Positions 36,094 through 44,890 of a stretch of DNA of 64,000 bases are shown piece after piece. This DNA comes from Agromyces terreus (GTDB lineage Bacteria; Actinomycetota; Actinomycetes; Actinomycetales; Microbacteriaceae): positions 372,001-436,000 of the forward strand of contig NZ_WBIS01000001.1 in the NCBI RefSeq assembly GCF_009749465.1. The letters run 5' to 3'. A program made the translations under genes and the position numbers. Within the stretch, counting starts at the first letter, position 1. Each line of letters starts with the position of its first letter. A model generated the notes under the pieces. That model searched no databases. It was not told where the DNA came from and was given only the letters and a program-made list of their open reading frames with translations.

Positions 36094-39000
36094 ATGCCCA
36101 GCCCCACCCTCTCCTCGCGGCCCGACACCCGCGTCTCGCCGTCCCCTGCGGCGCTCGTCGGCGAACTCGGATTCGACGGCGAACGCGGGCACGTCGCCGT
36201 GTTCGGCGCGCCCGGCTCGGGCAAGACCTCCCTCGCCGTCGAGCTCGTCGCCGACCGGGTCGAGCGGCTCGGCTACGGCGTCGACGAGGTGCTCGTGCTC
36301 TGCGCCACGAGGGCGACGGCGACCTCGCTCCGCGACCGCATCGCGGTGCGCCTCGCCGCCACCACGCGGGGCCCGCTCGCGCGCACCGCGAACTCGATCG
36401 CGTTCCAACTCGTCCGCGCGCACTCCGCCGCGCCCGTCACCCTGCTCACCGGAGGCGAGCACGACCGCATCGTCGCCGACCTCATCGAGGGCGGCATCCG
36501 AGACGGGTTCGGCCCGGACTGGCCCGATCCGCTCGGCGCAGAGGTGCGGTCGCTGCGCGGCTTCCGCAGCGAGCTGCGCGACCTGCTCATGCGCGCGGTC
36601 GAACTCGGGGTCGACGAGGCCGAACTCGCCCGGCTCGGCGAGGACGCCGGCCGGCCCGAATGGGTCGCCGCGGCGGCGTTCATGGCCGAGTACGCCGAGG
36701 TCAAAGAACTCGTGCGGCCCGATCAGTTCGATTCCGCCGAGCTCGGCGCGTACGCCGCGACGATCGTGCGGCGCAGCGGCGCCGACCCCGCGGCATCCGC
36801 GGCGCTCGGGCCGCTGGCCGGGCTGCGGCTGCTCGTCGTCGACGACGCCCAGGAGACGACCGAGGCGGCGGCCTCCCTCATCGCCGCGTTCGCCGCGTGC
36901 GGCGTGCAGATCATCGCCATCGGCGATCCCGACGTCGCGAGCAACGGATTCCGCGGCGGCCGTCCCGAACTGCTCGGCTCGCTCTCCTCGGTGCTCGACG
37001 GCGCGCCCGTGCGGCGCGTCGACCTGCCCGTCGTGCACCGCGGGCGCCCGGGCATCGCCGAGATGCTCGACGGCGTTCGCAACCACATCGGCACCGCCCT
37101 CGGCGGCGGCCATCGCTCGGCCGGGCTCGCGCCCGAGCTCGCGGCGCCCGACGGCCTCGCCCCGCTCCTCGGCATCGAGGCGGCCTCCAGCGCCGCCGAG
37201 TCGCTCGCGGTCGCGTCGCTGCTGCGCGAGCGGCACCTGCTCGACGGCGTGCCCTGGTCGCAGATGGCCGTCGTCATGCGCTCCGGCGCCGACGTCCCCG
37301 CGATCGAGCGCGCGCTCGCCCTCGCCGACGTCCCCACCGCGGGCGTCGCGACGGGCCTCGCGCTGCGCGACGCCCCGGCCGCGGCTGCGCTGCTGGCCGC
37401 CTGCTCGCTCGTGCTCGGCCGCGAGCCGCTGACCGCCGAGCTCGCGGTCGCGCTGCTCACCGGGCCGCTCGGCCGGCTCGACGGCATCGGCCTGCGCCGG
37501 TTGCGCCTCGCGCTCCGACATGAAGAGCTCGCCGCGGGCGGCGATCGCAGCGGCGACGAGCTCCTCGTCGACGCGCTCGGCGCGCCCGGCGGCTTCGCGA
37601 CCATCGACGCAGCGCCCGGCCGGCGGGCCGCGAAGCTCGCCGCGGTCCTCGACACCGCCGCCGGCATCGCCACGGCCGGCGGCAGCATCGAAGAGGTGCT
37701 CTGGTCGCTCTGGGAGGGCAGCGGGCTCGCCGCCGAATGGGGCAGGCAGGCGAGCGGCACCGGGGTGCTCGCCGACGAGGCCGACCGCCAACTCGATGCG
37801 GCCGTCTCCCTCTTCGCCGCGGCGACCCGGTTCGTCGAGCGCGAGCCCGACGCGCCGGCCGTGCGGTTCGTCGACGAGGTGCTCGCGAGCGAACTCCCCG
37901 AAGACTCGCTGGCGCCGCGGCGCTCGGCCGAGACCGTGCTCGTCACGACCCCTCAGGGCGTCGTGGGGCGCGAGTTCGACGTGGTCGTCATCGCCGGCCT
38001 CCAAGACGCCGTGTGGCCGAACCTCCGTCCGCGCGGCACGCTCCTGCACGCGGCGCTGCTGCCCCGAGCCGTGCAGGCTCGGCGATCGGGTTCGCCCCTG
38101 CCCGGGGTCGACGCCCCGAGCGAGGCCCGTGCCGGAGTGCGCGACGACGAGCTGCGCATGTTCGTGCTCGCCGCCTCGCGGGCGCGCAGGCAGGTCGTGC
38201 TCGCGTGCACGGCCAACGACGACGAGCAGCCGTCGGTGCTCATGGGCTACGCACGGGAGCGGGTGCGGCCGCGACGACGCCCGCTGCACCTGCGGCAGCT
38301 GGTGGGCGTGCTCCGCCGCGATGCCGTGGCCGGCGACCCCGAATCCGTGGCAGCGCTCGCGCGGCTGGCAGAGGAGGGCGTGCCGGGCGCCGGGCCGGCC
38401 GAGTGGTACGGCCTCGCCGAGCCCACGACCGCGGCGCCGCTCGTCGACCTCGACGCCGACCCCGATGCCGTCGTCGCGGTCTCGCCCTCGCAGATCGACC
38501 GCGTCGAGGAGTCGCCGCTCGGCTGGTTCGTCGACCACATCGCCTCGCCTCCCTCAGGGGTCGCCGCGTCGATCGGCACCATCGTGCACGCGGTCGTCGA
38601 AGAGGTCGGCGCCCGCGACGACGGCGACACGAGCCTCGACACGATCTGGTCCTCGGTCGAGACCCGACTGAACGGGGTTCGCTTCGAGGCCGGCTGGGTC
38701 GCCGAGCGCGAACGCCGCGGCGCTCGGCGCATGGCGGAGGGCGCTGCCGAATACCTCGGCTCCTTCGCCGACGACCGCAAGGTGCTGCTCGGTGCCGAGG
38801 GGCGCTTCACCATCACCGTCGACCGCGTGCGCATCACGGGCACCATCGACCGCATCGAGGCCTCGCCCGACGGCACGACCGTGATCGTCGACCTCAAGAC
38901 GGGGCGCACGCCGCCGACCATCGCGCAGACCGCCGGGCATCCGCAGCTCGCCGCCTACCAGCTCGCGGCCCGGCAGGGCGCGATCGAGTCCGGCGGCACG

Positions 39001-39234
39001 CTCGGCGGCGCGAAGCTCGTCTACGTCGCCACGCCGTCGCGGGGCCTCGCCTACACCGAGCGGGCCCAGCAGCCCTTCGACGACGAGGCCGAGACGGCCT
39101 TCCGCGAACGTCTCGCCGAGGTCGGGCGCGTCATGGCCGGCGCCGAGTTCCAAGGCCCGGCAGAGCTCGGCCACCGCTCCCGCTTCGGTTCCTGGCAGTA
39201 CCGCGTGCACCTCGTTCCGGCGGTGTCCGCGTGA
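36094..39234 (+). CDS. adnA: AdnA-like helicase-nuclease subunit (UvrD/RecB family)
   Basis: 1046 aa. UvrD-like helicase domains followed by a RecB-type PD-(D/E)XK nuclease. Walker A GAPGSGKTS at residues 38-46; the Walker B position reads VVDDAQ (D250-D251) instead of the usual DEFQ/DEYQ, so the motor may be weak. Helicase motifs further on: HRGRPGIAEML, VVGREFDVVVIAGLQDAVWP. Nuclease motif TVIVDLKTGRTP at about 931-942, followed by QLAAYQLA. In mycobacteria AdnAB is a heterodimeric end-resecting motor-nuclease in which each subunit has one motor and one nuclease, the role filled elsewhere by RecBCD or AddAB. GTGA overlap with adnB. Leaderless ATG. Confidence 0.87.
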   Translation: MPSPTLSSRPDTRVSPSPAALVGELGFDGERGHVAVFGAPGSGKTSLAVELVADRVERLGYGVDEVLVLCATRATATSLRDRIAVRLAATTRGPLARTANSIAFQLVRAHSAAPVTLLTGGEHDRIVADLIEGGIRDGFGPDWPDPLGAEVRSLRGFRSELRDLLMRAVELGVDEAELARLGEDAGRPEWVAAAAFMAEYAEVKELVRPDQFDSAELGAYAATIVRRSGADPAASAALGPLAGLRLLVVDDAQETTEAAASLIAAFAACGVQIIAIGDPDVASNGFRGGRPELLGSLSSVLDGAPVRRVDLPVVHRGRPGIAEMLDGVRNHIGTALGGGHRSAGLAPELAAPDGLAPLLGIEAASSAAESLAVASLLRERHLLDGVPWSQMAVVMRSGADVPAIERALALADVPTAGVATGLALRDAPAAAALLAACSLVLGREPLTAELAVALLTGPLGRLDGIGLRRLRLALRHEELAAGGDRSGDELLVDALGAPGGFATIDAAPGRRAAKLAAVLDTAAGIATAGGSIEEVLWSLWEGSGLAAEWGRQASGTGVLADEADRQLDAAVSLFAAATRFVEREPDAPAVRFVDEVLASELPEDSLAPRRSAETVLVTTPQGVVGREFDVVVIAGLQDAVWPNLRPRGTLLHAALLPRAVQARRSGSPLPGVDAPSEARAGVRDDELRMFVLAASRARRQVVLACTANDDEQPSVLMGYARERVRPRRRPLHLRQLVGVLRRDAVAGDPESVAALARLAEEGVPGAGPAEWYGLAEPTTAAPLVDLDADPDAVVAVSPSQIDRVEESPLGWFVDHIASPPSGVAASIGTIVHAVVEEVGARDDGDTSLDTIWSSVETRLNGVRFEAGWVAERERRGARRMAEGAAEYLGSFADDRKVLLGAEGRFTITVDRVRITGTIDRIEASPDGTTVIVDLKTGRTPPTIAQTAGHPQLAAYQLAARQGAIESGGTLGGAKLVYVATPSRGLAYTERAQQPFDDEAETAFRERLAEVGRVMAGAEFQGPAELGHRSRFGSWQYRVHLVPAVSA

Positions 39235-42200
39235 GCGGCGCAGCACCGACGCCGGCCGGTCCGATCGGCTCCGGGGCGCCCGAGGCCGCGCGGGCGAACG
39301 TCGCGATCAGCGCCGCCGAGATCGCCACGAGGCTCGGGCTCCACGTCCCGACGCCAGAGCAGCAGGCCGTCATCGAGGCGGATCCGCACGGCGCGAGCAT
39401 CGTCGTCGCCGGCGCCGGCAGCGGCAAGACCGAGACCATGGCCAACCGGGTCGTCTGGCTGCTCGCCAACGGGCACGTCGGCGTCGCCGAGGTGCTCGGG
39501 CTCACCTTCACGCGAAAGGCGGCGGGCGAACTCGCCGAGCGGGTGCGCGAACGCGTCGCGCAACTCGTGGCCGAGGGCATCGCCGATCTCGAGATCGATC
39601 CGCTCGAATCCGCGACCGTGAGCACCTACCACTCCTTCGCCAGCGCGATCTACCGCGAGCACGCCATGCGCATCGGGCGCGAACCCGACGCGACCGTGCT
39701 CGGCGAGGCATCCGCGTGGCTGCTCGCACGCTCGGTCGTCAGCGCGTCGAGCGACCCCCGGCTCATCGAGCTCGACGCCTCGCTCGACAAGGTCACGGCG
39801 GCGACGCTCTCGCTCAGCCGGGCCCTCGCCGAGAACGTCGCCGACAGCCGTGACGTGCGGGTGTTCGCGCGGGACTTCCTCGCGATGCGCGGCCTGCCGA
39901 TCGAGGCGCCCCGCAAGCGCACCGACTTCGCCTCCTTCGTCGACGCGCTCGGCGTGGTCGACGCCCTGCCGCCGCTGCTCGACCTCGCCGACGCCTACGC
40001 CGCGGCCAAACGCGAGCGCGGGTACGTCGAGTTCTCCGACCAGGTCGCGCTCGCCCTGCAGATCTGCACCGAGCACCCCGAGGTCGTCGCCGAGCATCGC
40101 GAGCGATCGCGAACCGTGCTCCTCGACGAGTACCAGGACACGAGCGTCGTGCAGACCCGACTGCTCGCGACCCTCTTCGACGGGCATCCGGTGATGGCCG
40201 TCGGCGACCCCGACCAGTCGATCTACGGGTGGCGCGGTGCGAGCGCCGCGAACCTCGCCCGGTTCGATCGCGACTTCGGACAGGGCCGTGCCGCGGTCTA
40301 CCACCTGTCGACGAGCTGGCGCAATCCGCGCATCGTCCTCGACGCCGCGAACACGCTCATCGCCCAGCTCGATGCCGGCATCCCGAAGGCCCCGCTCGCG
40401 CCGTCGCCGTTCGCCGGTGCCGGTCACCTCGAGGTCGCCTGGTCCGAGACCATCGAGGGCGAGGCAGACCGGGTCGCCCGCTGGTTCGCGGCGCACGTCG
40501 CCCGCGGCGCCGGCGCGAAGAGCGGCGCGCTGCTCTGCCGGACCTTCGCCAACGTCGACGTGTTCACCTCCGCCCTGCGTGCGCACGGTGTGCCCGTGCA
40601 CGTGCTCGGCCTCGCCGGACTGCTCGATCAGCCGGTCGTCGCCGATCTCGTCTGCACGCTGCGGGTGCTGCACGACCCCACCGCCGGCTCCGAGCTCATT
40701 CGCGTGCTCGCGGGGGCCCGGTGGCGCATCGGCCCGGCCGACCTCGCCGGCTTGCGGCAGGTCGCGGCGTGGCTCGTCGACCGCGACCTCGCGAGACGAA
40801 GACTCGACGACGACGTGCGGCGCGAGCTGCGCGCCTCCGTCGACGCCGCCGAATCGCCGTCCATCGTCGACGCGCTCGACTTCGTGCTCACGGCGCCAGA
40901 CGACCACCGCGCCCTCGCCGGCATCAGCGAGACGGGACTCGGCCGACTGCGCAGGGCGGGGGCGCAGCTCCAGGCGCTCCGCCGTCGCGCCGGTCTCGGC
41001 CTCATCGACTTCGTGCACCTCGTGCAGCAGGAGCTGCTCCTCGACATCGAGGCGACGGCCAACGCCGACCAGCCGCTCGGCCTTCCGAGTCTGGAGGCCT
41101 TCGACGAACTCCTCGCCGGATTCGCCGACGACGCCGAGCATCCCACGCTCGGGGCCTTCCTCGGCTGGCTCACCGAGGCCGAGCAGCGCGATCGCCTCTC
41201 CCCGCGTCAAGACGACCCCGAACCCGGAGCCGTGCAGGTGCTGTCGATCCACGGTTCGAAGGGGCTCGAATGGGACGCGGTCGCCGTGCCGCGCATGGTC
41301 GAAGACGAGATCCCGTCCAAACCCCGCTCATCGAAGGGCTGGCTCGCGTTCGGCGAACTGCCGAACGAGTTCAAGGGCGATCGAGACGAGCTGCCCGAGC
41401 TCGGGTGGCGCGGGGCGCAGAGCCAGCGCGAGTTCGACGAGGCGGTCACCGCGTTCGCCGCCGAGAACAAGGCGGGCCATGCCGAAGAGGAACGCCGACT
41501 CGCCTACGTCGCCGTCACCCGCACTCGGTCCGAGCTCCTGCTCAGCGGATCGTGGTGGTCGACGCAGAAGACGCCCCGGCATCCGAGCCCGTTCCTCCGC
41601 GAGCTCGCGATCGCCGGCGTCATCGAACCGTCGCTGCTTCCGACCGGCCCCGAGAGCGACGAGAACCCGCGCACGGGCACGGCGTCCCGCGCCGTCTGGC
41701 CGCTCGACCCGCTCGGCGCCCGCCGCGCGGGCGTCGAGCGCGCGGCCGAGGCCGTGCACGCCGCTGCCCGGCTCCCCACGGGCTCCGGCATCGGCCCGCA
41801 GCTGTCCGCCGAACTGACCCTGCTCATCGAGGAACGCCGACGTCGGCAGGAGGGCCCGGGCCCGACCCCGATCCCGTCGCGCATCCCTGCCTCGCGATTC
41901 AAGGACTACCTCGACGACCCCGATGCCGTGGCGGCGCAGCTGCGACGGCCGATGCCGCAGCGACCCTATCGGGCCACGCGTCTCGGCACGCTGTTCCACG
42001 AGTGGGTCGAGCACCGGTCCACCGGGGAGGCAGAGGCCGCGGGCGTCGACGACGGGCTCTTCGCGCTCGACGCGCTCGAGGACGACGAGGTGCTCGGCTC
42101 CGAGCCGGCCCGCGCGACGACGAGGAGCGACGCCGATCGCGAACGCATCCGGGCGCTCCGCACCACGTTCGAGGCGTCCGAGTGGGCAGATCGTCGGCCT

Positions 42201-42545
42201 ATCGCCGTCGAGATCGAGCTGCACCTGCCGATCGACGAGCACGTCTTCGTCTGCAAGCTCGACGCCGTCTACGAGGTGCCCGCCGACGGAGAGCTCGCGG
42301 CTCGCGGCATCCGCTATCAGGTCGTCGACTGGAAGACCGGGCGCGCCCCGCGCAACGCACGGGACCTCGAGCTGAAGCAGACGCAGCTGGCGCTGTACCG
42401 CCTCGCCTACGCGGCGTGGTCGGGCGTTCCGGCCGAGCAGATCGACGCGGTCTTCTACTTCGTCGAGGACGACCGCATCATCCGGCCGACCGAGCTCTAC
42501 GACGAGGCCGCGTTGCGGCGGGCCTGGGCCTCGGCCGTGAGCTGA
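39231..42545 (+). CDS. adnB: AdnB-like helicase-nuclease subunit (UvrD/RecB family)
   Basis: 1104 aa. Full SF1A helicase: TPEQQAVIEA Q motif, Walker A AGAGSGKTE (from residue 60), LTFTRKAAGELAER, Walker B DEYQD (299-303), GDPDQSIYGWRGA, HGSKGLEWDAVAVP and VAVTRTRSELLLS. The C-terminal nuclease has the LFHEWVE histidine, YQVVDWKTGRAP (D1033, K1035) and QLALYRLAY. It is the intact motor of the pair, partner of the preceding gene for double-strand-break resection. GTG start overlaps the adnA stop by 4 bp. Its last 49 bp overlap, antisense, the 3' end of the phosphotransferase-like gene. Confidence 0.9.
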   Translation: MSGAAPTPAGPIGSGAPEAARANVAISAAEIATRLGLHVPTPEQQAVIEADPHGASIVVAGAGSGKTETMANRVVWLLANGHVGVAEVLGLTFTRKAAGELAERVRERVAQLVAEGIADLEIDPLESATVSTYHSFASAIYREHAMRIGREPDATVLGEASAWLLARSVVSASSDPRLIELDASLDKVTAATLSLSRALAENVADSRDVRVFARDFLAMRGLPIEAPRKRTDFASFVDALGVVDALPPLLDLADAYAAAKRERGYVEFSDQVALALQICTEHPEVVAEHRERSRTVLLDEYQDTSVVQTRLLATLFDGHPVMAVGDPDQSIYGWRGASAANLARFDRDFGQGRAAVYHLSTSWRNPRIVLDAANTLIAQLDAGIPKAPLAPSPFAGAGHLEVAWSETIEGEADRVARWFAAHVARGAGAKSGALLCRTFANVDVFTSALRAHGVPVHVLGLAGLLDQPVVADLVCTLRVLHDPTAGSELIRVLAGARWRIGPADLAGLRQVAAWLVDRDLARRRLDDDVRRELRASVDAAESPSIVDALDFVLTAPDDHRALAGISETGLGRLRRAGAQLQALRRRAGLGLIDFVHLVQQELLLDIEATANADQPLGLPSLEAFDELLAGFADDAEHPTLGAFLGWLTEAEQRDRLSPRQDDPEPGAVQVLSIHGSKGLEWDAVAVPRMVEDEIPSKPRSSKGWLAFGELPNEFKGDRDELPELGWRGAQSQREFDEAVTAFAAENKAGHAEEERRLAYVAVTRTRSELLLSGSWWSTQKTPRHPSPFLRELAIAGVIEPSLLPTGPESDENPRTGTASRAVWPLDPLGARRAGVERAAEAVHAAARLPTGSGIGPQLSAELTLLIEERRRRQEGPGPTPIPSRIPASRFKDYLDDPDAVAAQLRRPMPQRPYRATRLGTLFHEWVEHRSTGEAEAAGVDDGLFALDALEDDEVLGSEPARATTRSDADRERIRALRTTFEASEWADRRPIAVEIELHLPIDEHVFVCKLDAVYEVPADGELAARGIRYQVVDWKTGRAPRNARDLELKQTQLALYRLAYAAWSGVPAEQIDAVFYFVEDDRIIRPTELYDEAALRRAWASAVS

Positions 42546-43792
42546 TCGATGGTCGCCTGATCCAGCGGGGCGGTCGCGTTCGGGTCGGATGCCCCGGGCC
42601 CGGCCTCTGCGCTCGCGCGGGCCGGCTCGGCGGCCGCCGGTGCGGCGTCGCCCCAGTCGCTCAGATCGAGGGGGATGGGTGCCGTGGCATCCGGTGCAGA
42701 GACCGAACGCTCGCCGACCTCGTCGCGTTCGAGGTCCGAGAAGTCGTAGCTGTCGGTCAGCATCGCCGACGCCGGTTCGCGTGTCGAGGCGTCGGCGTTC
42801 GAACGAGGCGTCTCGTCGAGGAGGCGTTCGACGCCGTCGACGGTGAGGATCGGCCCCGTCGCGGGCGAGAGCGCCTCGGTGGTGTGCTCGTGCACGCTCG
42901 CGACGAGGTTGTCGAGCATCTCGACGGCGTCGGCGATGATGCGCTCGTCGTGACGCTCGACGCCGTGCAGCAGCCAGCGTGCGAGCTCGAGCTCGCCGTA
43001 GAGGAGCGCCCGCTGCGGAAGGAGCGCGTCGGCGGCTCCGCCGCGCCCGAGGATGTAGGCCTCGAGCGCGCGCTCGGCCGAGGCGCCCCGCGAGGTGAGC
43101 AGCCAGTGCAGGTCCTGTGCGGGGTCGCCCACGGCGATCGCCGACCAGCCGATGACGGCGAGCACGCGCTCCTCGTCGACGAGGAAGGAGTCGGGCGAGA
43201 GCGATCCGTTGACGACGGCCGGTCGGAACCGCCAGAGGGCGGCGTCGTCGGTGGCCTCCTCCCATCGGCGCAGCAGCGCGGCGGGGAGATGCCCGGTATC
43301 GGACGCGCGGCCGATGAGCGCGACCACGGCATCGCGCGACTCGTCGGCGGTCTCACGGGGGAGTCCGGCATCGCCGACGAATCCGGTGGGAAGCGAGTGG
43401 ATCGCGGCGATCGCGGCGCCCACGGACTCGGCGATGCGGTCGTGCGCGGTGAGGTCGTCGCCCGACACGACCCCGCCGTCGAGGAAGTCGGTCACGACCG
43501 CGCGGGTGCCGTCGATGGGCGCCTGCCCGGCGAAGATGGGAACCGAGAACGGCAGGCGCGACCGGACGCCGGCGGTCATCGCCGCGAGGGCGACCAGGTC
43601 GGCCGACTGCTCCGTCTCGGCCGACTGCGATCGGGGCACGCGGATCAGCAGTCGCCTGCCGTCGGAGGTGTGGAGCTCGGCGGCGTCGAAGGCCCCGGCG
43701 GATCGGCGGGTACGGGCGCGTGCCGCGGTGACCTCGAGGCCGGGGATCGCCGCCGTGGCCAACGCGGCTAGAGTGAGTGTGGGTCTGGCCAT
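42497..43792 (-). CDS. Aminoglycoside/macrolide phosphotransferase-fold protein with degenerate active site
   Basis: 431 aa. The APH-fold core covers about residues 1-300: N-lobe (RRLLIRVPRSQ), spacer ESVGAAIAAIHSLP, and the catalytic loop region. The usual HGDxxxxN loop reads NGSLSPDSFLV (N195, G196, S197), and the metal-binding IDW reads IGW, so both catalytic Asp residues appear lost. GDPAQDLHWLL is retained. The remaining 130 residues are an acidic, Ala/Pro-rich tail. By fold it is a small-molecule kinase; by residues it looks like a pseudokinase or binding protein. Leaderless ATG (TAAGCT 7 nt upstream). It sits between adnB and nudC, where I recall a cation channel gene (Rv3200c) in Mycobacterium. 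Confidence 0.8.
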   Translation of the reverse strand: MARPTLTLAALATAAIPGLEVTAARARTRRSAGAFDAAELHTSDGRRLLIRVPRSQSAETEQSADLVALAAMTAGVRSRLPFSVPIFAGQAPIDGTRAVVTDFLDGGVVSGDDLTAHDRIAESVGAAIAAIHSLPTGFVGDAGLPRETADESRDAVVALIGRASDTGHLPAALLRRWEEATDDAALWRFRPAVVNGSLSPDSFLVDEERVLAVIGWSAIAVGDPAQDLHWLLTSRGASAERALEAYILGRGGAADALLPQRALLYGELELARWLLHGVERHDERIIADAVEMLDNLVASVHEHTTEALSPATGPILTVDGVERLLDETPRSNADASTREPASAMLTDSYDFSDLERDEVGERSVSAPDATAPIPLDLSDWGDAAPAAAEPARASAEAGPGASDPNATAPLDQATIDQLTAEAQARRNAASS

Positions 43793-43799
43793 GGCCAAC

Positions 43800-43805
43800 A
43801 GCTTA
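43800..43805 (-). promoter_or_regulatory. Leaderless -10 box of the phosphotransferase-like gene (TAAGCT)
   Basis: TAAGCT on the minus strand ends 7 nt before the ATG at 43792. The word is part of a GCTTAAGC palindrome, so the plus strand also has TAAGCA facing nudC. Confidence 0.45.
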
Positions 43806-43879
43806 AGCAGGTGATTCCGTCGCCGGGGCGAGCGCCACGCCTTGCCGCCGACTCCGCCCCGACGCGAGAGAGGCCTGTT

Positions 43880-44890
43880 GTGCGCGATTCGACATCACCG
43901 CCGCTGGCTCGGGTGCGCCTCGAGCGCGACGGCGTCGCGCGGACGGTCGAGGATCGTGCCGCGCGCTTCGACGCCGACGCGGAAGCCCGCGTGCTGCTGC
44001 TGCACGCGGGACGGGCGCTGCTCGCCGAGGACGAGACGGGCGAGGCGGGCGAGGCGGGCGCGTCGCCCGCGCTCGACCTCCGCTCGCCGGCGGCCGTGCG
44101 CGATCGTCTCGGCGCCGACCGGGTGCTCGTGCGCTGCTACCTCGGGCGTGACGCCTCCGACGAGGCGGACGCCGCGGCATCCGCCTCGGCCTTCGCGATC
44201 GAGGCCTGGGTGCTCGACGACCAAGGCGCCGAGCAGATCGAGCCCGAGCCGTCCCGTTGGGCGGGTCTGCGCCAGGCGGCGACGCAGCTCTCGGGTTACG
44301 AGGCCGCGCTCCTCACCCAGGCCGTCGCGATCGCGAACTGGCACGCGGTCTCGCAGTTCTGCCCACGGTGCGGGTCGGCGACCGAACCGGCCGAGTCGGG
44401 CTGGTCCCGACGCTGCAAGGCCGACGGCGGATCCCTCTTCCCGCGCACCGACCCGGCGGTCATCGTGCTCGTGACGGATGCGGAGGACCGCGTGCTCCTC
44501 GGGTCCAACGCGCTGTGGGAGACGAACCGGTTCTCCCTCCTCGCCGGTTTCGTCGAACCGGGGGAGTCGCTCGAGCACGCGGTGGTGCGCGAGATCGGCG
44601 AGGAGGCCGGTCTCGTCGTCGACGACGTGCAGTACGCGGGCTCGCAGCCCTGGCCGTTCCCCGCGAGCCTCATGCTCGGGTTCACGGCACGGGCGGCGTC
44701 GACGCTGCCGGCCCCCGAGGTCACGCCCGACGGCGTCGAGATCCTCGAGCTGCGCTGGTTCTCGCGAGCCGAGCTCGCGGCGGCGCTGCCCGAGATCGGA
44801 TTCCCCGGGCGCACGTCGATCGCCGGCTGGCTGCTCGAACGGTGGTTCGGCGCGCCCATCGAATCCTCGCCGCGGGGATGGGGCGCATGA
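43880..44890 (+). CDS. nudC: NAD+ diphosphatase (NudC, Nudix family)
   Basis: 336 aa. Nudix box is intact (GFVEPGESLEHAVVREIGEE), and the NudC hallmark SQPWPFPAS follows it. Upstream is a zinc ribbon CPRCG...SRRC in which only three cysteines are seen; the fourth position appears to be Asp (CKADGG). NudC hydrolyses NAD(H) to NMN(H) and AMP and removes NAD caps from RNA. The GTG at 43880 is preferred because AGAGAGG lies 7 nt upstream and the resulting length is nearer the family; an open frame from GTG 43811 would add 23 residues. The stop overlaps the UvrD start (ATGA). Confidence 0.92.
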   Translation: MRDSTSPPLARVRLERDGVARTVEDRAARFDADAEARVLLLHAGRALLAEDETGEAGEAGASPALDLRSPAAVRDRLGADRVLVRCYLGRDASDEADAAASASAFAIEAWVLDDQGAEQIEPEPSRWAGLRQAATQLSGYEAALLTQAVAIANWHAVSQFCPRCGSATEPAESGWSRRCKADGGSLFPRTDPAVIVLVTDAEDRVLLGSNALWETNRFSLLAGFVEPGESLEHAVVREIGEEAGLVVDDVQYAGSQPWPFPASLMLGFTARAASTLPAPEVTPDGVEILELRWFSRAELAAALPEIGFPGRTSIAGWLLERWFGAPIESSPRGWGA

